This document shows positions 17,644 through 25,257 of a stretch of DNA of 64,000 nucleotides, piece after piece (within the stretch, counting starts at the first letter, position 1; each line of letters opens with the position of its first letter). The notes under the pieces are model-generated. The model was not told the origin of the DNA and did not search any database. It saw only the letters and a program-made list of their open reading frames with translations. Source of the DNA: Paenibacillus methanolicus (GTDB lineage Bacteria; Bacillota; Bacilli; Paenibacillales; Paenibacillaceae); contig NZ_VNHS01000014.1 in the NCBI RefSeq assembly GCF_008124765.1, positions 131,483-195,482 on the forward strand, written 5' to 3'. Position numbers and translations under genes: made by a program.

Positions 17644-17796
17644 CGCGTACCCGGACCAGCGTCCGCATGATGAGATCCTAAAGGGCTCGGCGGTTAAAAT
17701 CAGCGCGAAAGGAAAACAATAGGGGAGCAGCCGCAATGATACGCAAGCTGAACGCTTACTTAAAAAATGAAAGAAATTAAAAAATGTCATAATTCC

Positions 17797-17813
17797 TTTA
17801 CAATGCCTTAACA
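17797..17813 (+). promoter_or_regulatory. Possible PhoP (Pho) box upstream of the phosphate transport genes
   Basis: Two direct hexamers, TTTACA at 17797-17802 and TTAACA at 17808-17813, are separated by exactly 5 bases. This matches the TT(A/T/C)ACA-N5 pattern known for PhoP boxes in Bacillus. They lie about 90 bp upstream of the DUF47-Pit operon. Only one pair is clear, whereas strong Pho promoters usually carry two. Confidence 0.5.
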
Positions 17814-17901
17814 AATGGGTAGTAAACTATGTTAAGATATTGTCGGTCTTAGTGTCTTCAAGAACTGGCAACGTAAATTGCATGATGCGAAGGGGATAAC
17901 C

Positions 17902-18513
17902 ATGTTTAAGAAAAAAGACGTGTTTTTCATCACGCTTGAAGCGATGGCGGACGTATTGCTCGAAGCCGTCGAATATTTCGCCAAGAACGTCTCGAACATA
18001 CAGGACGTCACGCATTTCGCCAAAACCATGAAAGAATACGAAAGCGCATGCGATCGTCATGTACATACGATTCTGACGGAATTGAACAAAACGTTCATCA
18101 CGCCGATCGAACGCGAAGATATTATGGCGCTGACGACGTCGCTTGACGATGTGCTCGACGGCATCGAGGCTTGCGCGTCGCGCTTCGAGATGTACCATAT
18201 TACGGAGCATGACGAATACATCACGCTGTTCGCGGACAATCTGGTCCGCAGCGCCCAGCAGATCAAGAAAGCGATCTACCTGCTCACCGAGAAGAAGCTG
18301 CTTGCGATCCGCGAGCCGTCGATCGCGATCAACGAGCTGGAGAACCAGGCCGACGACATTCTGCGCGTCTGCATCAAGAGCCTGTTCGCGAACGTCAAAG
18401 ATCCGATCGAGCTGATCAAGCGCAAAGAGATTTACGAGCGTCTGGAGCAAACGACCGACTACTGTGAAGACGTGGCCAACACACTCGAAACAATCATTAT
18501 GCGCAACAGCTAA
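17902..18513 (+). CDS. DUF47/PhoU-like phosphate transport accessory protein
   Basis: 203 residues. I chose ATG 17902 (MFKKKDVFF) because GAAGGGG lies directly upstream and homologues start here; an earlier ATG at 17878 lacks a site. The all-helical DUF47 fold, related to PhoU, is supported by the early EAMADVLLEAVEYF helix, EYESACDRHVHTI and the IEREDIMALTTSLDDVLDGIE motif characteristic of the family. These proteins are usually encoded next to Pit transporters and are thought to regulate them. Here the Pit gene follows after 20 bp. Confidence 0.92.
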   Translation: MFKKKDVFFITLEAMADVLLEAVEYFAKNVSNIQDVTHFAKTMKEYESACDRHVHTILTELNKTFITPIEREDIMALTTSLDDVLDGIEACASRFEMYHITEHDEYITLFADNLVRSAQQIKKAIYLLTEKKLLAIREPSIAINELENQADDILRVCIKSLFANVKDPIELIKRKEIYERLEQTTDYCEDVANTLETIIMRNS

Positions 18514-18533
18514 GGAGCAGGTGGACCACGGTC

Positions 18534-19529
18534 ATGGATATCTATATTTTAGTCGGTATTGTTATTTTCCTGGCATTAGCCTTTGATTTTATCAACGGCT
18601 TCCACGACACGGCCAACGCGATCGCGACGAGCGTATCGACGCGGGCGCTGTCCCCGCGGATGGCGATCATCATCGCGTCCGTCATGAACTTCGTCGGCGC
18701 GATGCTCTTCACGGGCGTCGCGAAGAAGATCGGCGGCTCGGTCGCCGATCCGGCGAAGCTTGAGAACGGCGTCGAGATCGTCATCGCGACGCTGATCGCC
18801 GCGATCGCCTGGAATTTGCTCACGTGGTGGTTTGGCATTCCGTCGTCTTCCTCCCATGCGCTCATCGGCTCGCTTGCGGGCGCCGTCGTCAGCGCGGAAG
18901 GATTCGCCGGCATCAACGGCAGCGGGTTCATCGATATCGTGAAAGCACTTATCCTCTCGCCGCTCATTGCCTTTACGATTGGTTTCATCGTCATGTGGAT
19001 CCTAAAGCTGATCTTCGCGAAGTCGAGTCCGCATCAGATCAACAAGGGTTTCCGCACCGGCCAGATTCTGACGGCGGCGTTCCAATCGTTCACGCACGGC
19101 ACGAACGACGCGCAGAAGGCGATGGGAATCATTACCTTCGCGCTCGTGGCGGCGGAGCTGCAAGATACGCTGGACGTACCGTTCTGGGTTAAGCTGTCCG
19201 CGGCGACGGCGATGGCGCTTGGCACCTCGGTCGGCGGCTGGAAGATCATCAAGACGATGGGCACGAAGATTTTCAAAATCGAGCCGATCAACGGTTTCGC
19301 GGCCGACATTACGTCCGCGTCCGTCATTATGACGGCGACGCTGACGCATTTGCCGGTCAGCACGACGCATGTTATCACCTCGGCCATCCTTGGCGTCGGC
19401 AGCGCGAAGCGCTTCTCCGCCGTCAAGTGGGCGCTTGCGGGCAAGATCGTCATCGCTTGGGTCATCACGATCCCGATTACGGCTATCCTGGCGGCGCTCG
19501 TGTACAGAATCATGGCGCTCTTTATGTAA
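18534..19529 (+). CDS. pit: Low-affinity inorganic phosphate transporter, Pit family
   Basis: 331 residues, an integral membrane protein with about 8-10 hydrophobic segments. The two inverted Pit signature repeats are clear: DFINGFHDTANAIATSVSTR near residue 17 and FTHGTNDAQKAMGIIT near residue 190. SSSHALIGSL and STTHVITSAILGVGS are the matching helix motifs. Likely couples phosphate or metal-phosphate uptake to the proton gradient. In an operon with the DUF47 gene and followed by a terminator. Confidence 0.96.
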   Translation: MDIYILVGIVIFLALAFDFINGFHDTANAIATSVSTRALSPRMAIIIASVMNFVGAMLFTGVAKKIGGSVADPAKLENGVEIVIATLIAAIAWNLLTWWFGIPSSSSHALIGSLAGAVVSAEGFAGINGSGFIDIVKALILSPLIAFTIGFIVMWILKLIFAKSSPHQINKGFRTGQILTAAFQSFTHGTNDAQKAMGIITFALVAAELQDTLDVPFWVKLSAATAMALGTSVGGWKIIKTMGTKIFKIEPINGFAADITSASVIMTATLTHLPVSTTHVITSAILGVGSAKRFSAVKWALAGKIVIAWVITIPITAILAALVYRIMALFM

Positions 19530-19537
19530 ATTGGTAG

Positions 19538-19566
19538 ACGGACCGCGGAGGCGGTCCGTTTTTTTG
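19538..19566 (+). terminator. Rho-independent terminator after pit
   Basis: The perfect stem ACGGACCGC/GCGGTCCGT with a GGAG loop is followed by seven T residues. Confidence 0.93.
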
Positions 19567-19668
19567 TGCCCGCCGCTGGCCTAACACGGGAACCGGCGGG
19601 GTCGTTTAAAGGCCGCGTCTCGCGTCAATACTGGTTATCAAAACCAAGCGGAGCGAGGCAACCATACC

Positions 19669-20205
19669 ATGTGGGATCAAATTTGGCTGTGGGCGATTCT
19701 GATCGGACCGTGGCTAACGTTGTTTTTGATGCGCGGGGAAACGATCAAGCGGTATGTTCCCGTCGCGGTATTCACGGCGCTCATCGTCACCATTATTTTC
19801 GAGATCGCGTATGTCCGCCGGTGGTGGGAGATGACGGAGCGGATCGTGCCGTGGGGCACCATTACGAACGTCTCGTTCGTATACGGGGCGTTCTTCGTCG
19901 GCACGATGTGGATTTTCGCGCTCGCGTATCGGAACTTGGGGCTGTTTCTGCTGACCAACCTGGCCATTGACGCGATTCAGGCGTTCGTGCTCAGTCCGTT
20001 CCTGTTCGAAGGCCGGTGGTATAGTCTGGTGAATCTGAACAACATTCAAGTGTTTGCGCTTATGTTCGGCATCTCGATCGTCATCTATATGTACCAGGGA
20101 TGGCAGGAGCGCATCTTCAGACGGGTAGAGCAGGAGTATACGGCCAGCAAAGCCATCGCGATGGAAATGAAGCTGCCGCTCACGCGCCGGGGCCGCGCCA
20201 GATAG
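19669..20205 (+). CDS. Integral membrane protein of unknown function
   Basis: 178 residues with about five transmembrane helices (6-20, 29-47, 66-86, 92-115, 128-147) and a charged cytosolic tail. There are no cysteines or obvious catalytic residues. Conserved-looking features are the aromatic MWDQIWLW start, the YVRRWW loop and GYW-like aromatic loops. I do not recognise the family with certainty; it resembles small membrane proteins common in Bacillales. It stands alone between two terminators, so it is probably monocistronic. Confidence 0.7.
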   Translation: MWDQIWLWAILIGPWLTLFLMRGETIKRYVPVAVFTALIVTIIFEIAYVRRWWEMTERIVPWGTITNVSFVYGAFFVGTMWIFALAYRNLGLFLLTNLAIDAIQAFVLSPFLFEGRWYSLVNLNNIQVFALMFGISIVIYMYQGWQERIFRRVEQEYTASKAIAMEMKLPLTRRGRAR

Positions 20206-20326
20206 ACGGCGGGCCTGGCGGAGTTCGGCGGTCGGCCGTTGCGGAGGCCGGAATTGTCACAGAATCGACCGGCGGAAGTCTTGCAATTTGCTGGCAGATA
20301 GCGGATGATAAGGAGAGTCGAAGAGA

Positions 20327-20362
20327 GACCGGAGCCGCCCTGAAGGGCGATGCTCCGGTCTT
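20327..20362. terminator. Bidirectional terminator between convergent genes
   Basis: GACCGGAGC and GCTCCGGTC enclose an inner stem GCCC/GGGC. The hairpin lies between the plus-strand membrane protein gene and the 3' end of the minus-strand gene at 20443. No ORF in the 237-bp gap is credible. Confidence 0.75.
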
Positions 20363-20442
20363 CGTTGTGTGCGGTTTAATGAAGACGGAAGACGAGGCGC
20401 GCATGCCGGCGATTGGCCGGATCGCGCCTGCTTCGTGCCTCG

Positions 20443-21024
20443 TTACCGGCGCGGACGCCGGCGAGGTCCGCCGGCCGCGAGCGGCTTGCTTTTGCCGCCG
20501 GCGCGCTTGCGGGGCTTCTTCCGCTTCGGCGCGGCCGTTTCGAAGGCTTCCTCGTCCAGCGTGGCGGCCGTCGCCGCGGCGCCCTTCTTGCCGATCGAGC
20601 CGGCGAGCACTTTAATGAGCGGCGCCATCTGCTGCACGCTCGAGACGACCTTTTGCACCTTTTGCACGGTGCTCAGAATGCCGTCGAGACCGCCCATGCG
20701 GTCCACGAGACCTTGGAGGTCCTTGATGTTGCCGCCGATGCTGGCGAGCGAGAAGCCGCTGGCCTTGGTCGCGGCAGGGGCCGCCGATTCGAGCGCTTCG
20801 GCCGCGGTTGCGGCGGGGAGCGCGTCGACAGACGTATTAACGGGGAGCTGCGGAATATTCGTTTCGATCGTCGGGCTGAACGGCGTCGGGGCGCTGCCTA
20901 GACCGGGCGCCTGGAAGAACGGGTCGCTGATGCCCGGATAAGGACTTTGTCCTCCGAACGGTTGCTGGAAGCCGCTGACGGAAGGGTCGTTACGGTATTT
21001 CACGCGGATCACAACCTTTTTCAC
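20443..21024 (-). CDS. YqfQ/VrrA-like protein
   Basis: Up to 193 residues on the minus strand. The N-terminal half is Pro/Gly/Ser-rich and probably disordered. A conserved-looking helical stretch follows (about residues 115-145), with GGLDGILSTVQKVQ and VVSSVQQMAPLIK. The C-terminus is strongly basic (KRKKPRKRAGGKSK). Layout and the helical core resemble the YqfQ/VrrA group of Bacillales, whose function is not known. The start is uncertain: GTG 21024 lacks a good site, while GTG 21003 (MKYRNDPS) has AAAAAGG at about 11 bases and gives 186 residues. Confidence 0.55.
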   Translation of the reverse strand: MKKVVIRVKYRNDPSVSGFQQPFGGQSPYPGISDPFFQAPGLGSAPTPFSPTIETNIPQLPVNTSVDALPAATAAEALESAAPAATKASGFSLASIGGNIKDLQGLVDRMGGLDGILSTVQKVQKVVSSVQQMAPLIKVLAGSIGKKGAAATAATLDEEAFETAAPKRKKPRKRAGGKSKPLAAGGPRRRPRR

Positions 21025-21146
21025 GTTTTGCTGTTAGTCTATGGGATAAGGGTCTATTCGGTCTGGACGAATGCCCGGGTACGGCATAGAAATTTCCGCG
21101 CTTGCCTTGCGCGGGGCGCGTCCGGCACGGCTCGCTTCATAAGTAC

Positions 21147-21166
21147 AGCCTATATGCTTATAGGCT
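21147..21166. promoter_or_regulatory. Perfect palindrome in the divergent intergenic region
   Basis: AGCCTAT and ATAGGCT are separated by six bases. It lies between the divergent YqfQ-like and yerC genes. There is no T run, so an operator is as likely as a weak terminator. Confidence 0.35.
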
Positions 21167-21259
21167 GAAGGGACTGCCGAACAACCGGACAATCCGTTTC
21201 ACAGCGCAGGAATGGGCACTGCAGTTCTTCTATTCTGTAAAGCGTGAATACTGTAATGC

Positions 21260-21288
21260 TTGAAAAGTATGGGGAAAGCGAATACAAT
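21260..21288 (+). promoter_or_regulatory. Sigma-A promoter of yerC
   Basis: TTGAAA at 21260-21265 and TACAAT at 21283-21288 are separated by 17 bp, one mismatch from consensus in each box. The yerC ATG is 35 bp downstream. Confidence 0.8.
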
Positions 21289-21322
21289 TAATTGCATAGT
21301 TCTTATAGGGATGTGACCTTTC

Positions 21323-21613
21323 ATGCAGCTGAAGAAGCTGAACGATAAAACGATCGACCAATTATTCGAAGCGGTATTGACGCTCAAATCGGTGGAAGAA
21401 TGCTATATTTTCTTTGATGATCTGTGCACGGTGAACGAGATCCAATCGCTCTCCCAACGGCTGGAAGTGGCGCGCATGCTCGGCAAGGGCTGCACGTACA
21501 ATCAGATCGAGGCGGAGACGGGCGCGAGCACGGCGACGATCTCGCGCGTGAAGCGATGCCTGAACTACGGCAACGACGGGTACAAAATGGCGCTGGAGCG
21601 CGCGGGGCGTTAA
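21323..21613 (+). CDS. yerC: YerC/YecD family TrpR-related DNA-binding protein
   Basis: 96 residues, helical throughout. Contains the helix-turn-helix of the TrpR superfamily (MLGKGCTYNQIEAETGASTATISRVKRCL), preceded by TVNEIQSLSQRLEVA. This is the pattern of YerC of Bacillus, annotated as a TrpR-like repressor with no proven effector. The stop is one base from the next ATG, so expression is coupled to the CbiX-like gene. A strong promoter lies upstream. Confidence 0.93.
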   Translation: MQLKKLNDKTIDQLFEAVLTLKSVEECYIFFDDLCTVNEIQSLSQRLEVARMLGKGCTYNQIEAETGASTATISRVKRCLNYGNDGYKMALERAGR

Positions 21614-21614
21614 C

Positions 21615-22469
21615 ATGAGCAACCGGGGCATTCTCGTGATTAGCCATGGTTCGCGGGACGATAGCTGGGTGACGCTCATCGACGAAGCGGTGGCGAGCGT
21701 CGCCTCCGCGCTGTCGCTTCGGCTGCTGGATGCGGCGGAGCGCGCCGAAGGCTCGGACGCCGGCGCACTCGAATCAGGTACGCCGATCGTATCGTCGTTC
21801 CTGGAGATCGTAGAAGGCCGTCTCATCCAAGACGGCATAGACCGACTAGAAGCGGAAGGCGTAACGGAACTCTACGTCCTTCCGCTCTTTGTGTCGTCCG
21901 GAAGCACGCATGTGGACGACATCGCCCAAGGCTTCGGCTTGCCGCCGGTCTCGCCGGACCGCGAAGGCGAGCTCGGCCGCTTCCGCTTAAGTCCCGCCGC
22001 GCGCGTGCGGTTCGGCACGCCGATCGACGATCAGGCGGAGATCGCGGAGGTGCTGCTCGGGAACATCCGCGAGCTGTCCGAGTCGCCGGAGCGGGAAGCG
22101 CTGCTGCTCGTGGCGCACGGCTCCAAGGAAGAGATCTTCCACGATCGCTGGCGGCTTGGGCTGTCGCGGCTGGCGGAGCAGATGCGGACGATCGGCGGCT
22201 TCGCCGAGGCCGCGTACGCGATGCTGCTGCCGGATCAGGCGGCCGAACGGCTGTCGGCGCTGCTGCGCGAGCGCCCGGAGCTTGACGTCATCGTCGCGCC
22301 GCTCTTCCTGAGCGACGGCTACTTCACGCAGAAGCTGGTTCCGGGCAGGTTGGAAGGGCTCGCCTACCGGTACAACGGGCGGCCGATGCTGCCGAACCCC
22401 GGTATTTTGCGCTGGATGGTATCGCAGATCGAGTTGTATCTGAACGGGCGAGACGGACATATTTTATAG
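21615..22469 (+). CDS. CbiX/SirB-type chelatase-like protein with two chelatase halves
   Basis: 284 residues. Two homologous halves each begin with the chelatase signature: GILVISHGSRDDSW at the N-terminus and LLLVAHGSKEEIFHDRW at about residue 155. LYVLPLFVSSGSTHVDDI and VIVAPLFLSDGYFTQ carry the metal-binding family motifs. The first His of each half (SHGS, AHGS) is the expected ligand or base. The family inserts Fe or Co into sirohydrochlorin-type tetrapyrroles. No other tetrapyrrole genes are nearby, so the metal and product cannot be assigned. It overlaps functionally with yerC only by being cotranscribed. Confidence 0.85.
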   Translation: MSNRGILVISHGSRDDSWVTLIDEAVASVASALSLRLLDAAERAEGSDAGALESGTPIVSSFLEIVEGRLIQDGIDRLEAEGVTELYVLPLFVSSGSTHVDDIAQGFGLPPVSPDREGELGRFRLSPAARVRFGTPIDDQAEIAEVLLGNIRELSESPEREALLLVAHGSKEEIFHDRWRLGLSRLAEQMRTIGGFAEAAYAMLLPDQAAERLSALLRERPELDVIVAPLFLSDGYFTQKLVPGRLEGLAYRYNGRPMLPNPGILRWMVSQIELYLNGRDGHIL

Positions 22470-22586
22470 CAAGATCGGGTAATAACGAGGGGCGGCCGGG
22501 CTCGCTTGAGACTGCCGCGGAATAAGCGTAATATAGAGAACATTGGATGTTATCTAGTAAGGTGAAGGGTACCGGAGGTGCCAGGG

Positions 22587-23507
22587 ATGGAGATTAAACG
22601 GGCAAGATTGATTTATAACCCGACCTCGGGCCGGGAAGAGATGAAGCGGCGGCTGCCGGATATTCTGCAGAAGCTTGAGCGCGGCGGCATCGAGACGAGC
22701 TGCCATGCGACCGAGAGCGAGGGCGATGCGACGATCGCGGCGGCCGAAGCGGCAGACCGCGGGTTCGACATGATCATCGCGGCCGGCGGCGACGGGACGC
22801 TGTACGAGGTCATCAACGGCTTGGCGCAGAAGGAGAGCCGCCCGCCGCTGGGCATTCTGCCGCTCGGGACGACGAACGATTTCGCGCGGGCGCTGGGCAT
22901 CCCCAAGCATTGGGAATACGCCTGCGACTTGATCACGCAGCAGTACACGCGGCCGATCGACGTCGGGCAGGCCAACTCGCGGTATTTCATCAACATCGCG
23001 GGGGGCGGCTCGTTGACCGAGCTGACGTACGAGGTGCCGAGCAAGCTGAAGACGATGATCGGCCAGTTGGCCTATTATATGAAGGGCCTCGAGAAGATGA
23101 CGCGCCTTCGGCCGACCGAGCTGATTCTGAAGGCCGAGGAGATCGGCGAACTGCACGAAGAATTCATGATGTTCCTCATCTGCAACAGCAACTCCGTAGG
23201 CGGCTTCGAGAAGCTGGCCCAAGAAGCGATTCTCGACGACGGTTTGTTCGACGTGGTCGTGCTGCGCAAGTGCAACCTGCCGGAATTCATCCGGATCGCG
23301 ACGATGGCGCTGCGCGGCGAGCATTTCAACGATCCGCACGTCATCCACTTCCAGACGCGCCAGCTGTCGGTGACGACGCCGGACTATGTGCAGCTGAACC
23401 TCGACGGCGAATACGGCGGCACGCTGCCTTGTACGTTCACGAATTTGCCGCGGCACTTGAATATTTTCGTGGACGAGGCGGGAGAATCGACGTATAAGCT
23501 GCGATAA
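22587..23507 (+). CDS. dgkB: Diacylglycerol kinase DgkB
   Basis: Soluble lipid kinase that returns diacylglycerol, released during lipoteichoic acid synthesis, to phosphatidic acid. 306 residues from ATG 22587 (MEIKRARLIYNPTSGREE), with CGGAGGT 7 bases upstream; GTG 22578 is part of that site. The catalytic domain shows the nucleotide motif AAGGDGTLYEVINGL (about 64-78) and PLGTTNDFARALG (about 96-108). The C-terminal beta-rich domain ends with LNLDGEYGGTLPCTF, where the conserved DGE follows family expectation. It is followed by the rRNA methyltransferase gene, an arrangement also seen in Bacillus. Confidence 0.93.
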   Translation: MEIKRARLIYNPTSGREEMKRRLPDILQKLERGGIETSCHATESEGDATIAAAEAADRGFDMIIAAGGDGTLYEVINGLAQKESRPPLGILPLGTTNDFARALGIPKHWEYACDLITQQYTRPIDVGQANSRYFINIAGGGSLTELTYEVPSKLKTMIGQLAYYMKGLEKMTRLRPTELILKAEEIGELHEEFMMFLICNSNSVGGFEKLAQEAILDDGLFDVVVLRKCNLPEFIRIATMALRGEHFNDPHVIHFQTRQLSVTTPDYVQLNLDGEYGGTLPCTFTNLPRHLNIFVDEAGESTYKLR

Positions 23508-23579
23508 CGTTGGCCGCGCGCCCGGCTGGTCCGGGCGCGCGGAGCGAGAGGACTAACGAATACAAGACTGGAGATTGGC

Positions 23580-25064
23580 ATGAGCATACCGGTAAATAAG
23601 AACGACGTCGTCACGGTCGATATCGTCGGGCTGACGCATGAAGGCGAAGGGGTAGGGCGCGAACAAGGCTTTACCCTTTTTATACGAGGGGCGCTGCCCG
23701 GCGAGCGCGTGCGCGCCAAGGTGCTGAAGGTGAAGAAGCAGTACGGCTACGCCAAGCTGATGGAGCATGAGATCGCGAGCCCGGACCGCGTCGACGCGCC
23801 GTGCCCGATCTACAAGCAGTGCGGCGGCTGCCAGCTGCAGCATATGGACTACGCGGCCCAGCTGCGTTGGAAGCGGCAGCACGTCGTCGACAACCTGGTA
23901 CGCATCGGGAAGCTGGCCGTGGACGGTGAGGCGGCGCCGAAGGCGGGCGCGAAGGATGGCGGCGCGACAGACGCTCCGTCCCAAGGCGCGGCGAGCGCGG
24001 GCGGAGGCATTCTCGTCCATCCGACCGTCGGCATGGACGAACCTTGGCGCTACCGCAACAAAGCATCGGTCCCGATGGGCATGGGACCGGTCGCGGCCGA
24101 GACGATCGGCGCGGCGGGGGCGTCCCAGCTGATCGGCGGCTTCTACGCGAGCGGCAGCCATCGCATCATCGACATGGACGCGTGCTTGATCCAGCATGAG
24201 CGCAACGACGAAGTCGTCGCGCAGGTGAAGCGGATCGGCCGCGAGCTCGGCGTTACCGTATACAACGAGGAGACCGGGCGCGGCCTGCTGCGCCACGTCA
24301 TGACGCGCGTCGGCTTCGTGACCGGCGAGGTCATGGTCGTGCTGGTTACGAACGGATACCGTATACCGCAGCTGGACCGTTGGCTCGCGGGCATCCGCGA
24401 GGCGCTGCCGAAAGTGACGAGCATCGTGCAGAACATCAACATGCGGACGACGAACGTTATTTTCGGCGACGAGACGAAGACGCTGTGGGGCAGCGACGTC
24501 ATTTATGACGAGCTGGACGGCATCCGCTTCGCGATCTCGGCGCGTTCGTTCTACCAGGTCAATCCGCTGCAGACGATCGCGCTGTACCGCAAGGCGGTCG
24601 AGTACGCGGGGCTGACAGGGACGGAGAACGTCATCGACGCGTACTGCGGCATCGGGACGATCTCGCTGTTCCTGGCGCGCCAGGCCGGCCATGTGTACGG
24701 CGTCGAGATCGTGCCGGAGGCGATCGAGGACGCGAAGCGCAACGCGGCGCTGAACGGCATCGCGAACGCCGACTTCGAGGCGGGCGCAGCCGAGGTCGTC
24801 ATTCCGCGCTGGCGCAAGGAAGGCATCGTGCCGGACGTCATCTGCGTCGATCCGCCGCGCAAGGGCTGCGACCCGGCGCTGCTGGAGACGATCCTCGCGA
24901 TGAAGCCGCGGCGCGTCGTCTACGTGTCCTGCAACCCGTCGACGCTGGCCCGCGACCTGCGCGTGCTGGAGGACGGCGGTTACCGGACGACCGAGGTGCA
25001 GCCGGTGGACATGTTCCCGTGGACGGTGCACGTGGAGAGCGTGGCCGTGCTGGTCAGGGAGTAG
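23580..25064 (+). CDS. rlmCD: 23S rRNA (uracil-5-)-methyltransferase, RlmCD/RumA type
   Basis: SAM-dependent m5U methyltransferase of 23S rRNA. 494 residues. An N-terminal TRAM domain (about 5-62, DIVGLTHEGEGVGR) precedes a [4Fe-4S] site with cysteines in CPIYKQCGGCQ and a fourth in DACLIQHE. The SAM domain has VIDAYCGIGTISLFLA and VYGVEIVPEAIEDA. The catalytic region shows CVDPPRKGCD and the nucleophile Cys in VYVSCNPSTLARDL. A Gly/Ala-rich insert of about 30 residues (around 118-148) lies between the cluster site and the following domain and looks lineage-specific. ATG 23580 follows a GGAGA site. Confidence 0.93.
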   Translation: MSIPVNKNDVVTVDIVGLTHEGEGVGREQGFTLFIRGALPGERVRAKVLKVKKQYGYAKLMEHEIASPDRVDAPCPIYKQCGGCQLQHMDYAAQLRWKRQHVVDNLVRIGKLAVDGEAAPKAGAKDGGATDAPSQGAASAGGGILVHPTVGMDEPWRYRNKASVPMGMGPVAAETIGAAGASQLIGGFYASGSHRIIDMDACLIQHERNDEVVAQVKRIGRELGVTVYNEETGRGLLRHVMTRVGFVTGEVMVVLVTNGYRIPQLDRWLAGIREALPKVTSIVQNINMRTTNVIFGDETKTLWGSDVIYDELDGIRFAISARSFYQVNPLQTIALYRKAVEYAGLTGTENVIDAYCGIGTISLFLARQAGHVYGVEIVPEAIEDAKRNAALNGIANADFEAGAAEVVIPRWRKEGIVPDVICVDPPRKGCDPALLETILAMKPRRVVYVSCNPSTLARDLRVLEDGGYRTTEVQPVDMFPWTVHVESVAVLVRE

Positions 25065-25096
25065 CCGAATCGCAAGCCTATATAGGGAAATTCAGG

Positions 25097-25128
25097 GACA
25101 GCCGCACGATTCGGCTGTCTTTCTTTTT
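25097..25128 (+). terminator. Rho-independent terminator after the rRNA methyltransferase gene
   Basis: GACAGCCG/CGGCTGTC forms an 8-bp stem with a 7-base loop, followed by TTTCTTTTT. Confidence 0.9.
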
Positions 25129-25257
25129 GCCCCGAGGTCAACGGATGCACTCGCCCATATGGAAGGTACTTCCACGGGGGGCGGACTTGCCAAAACTCGT
25201 GATTCTCAGGACATATAAACGATGGTACGATGAACAAGAACAGGGTCGTAAGACCCG

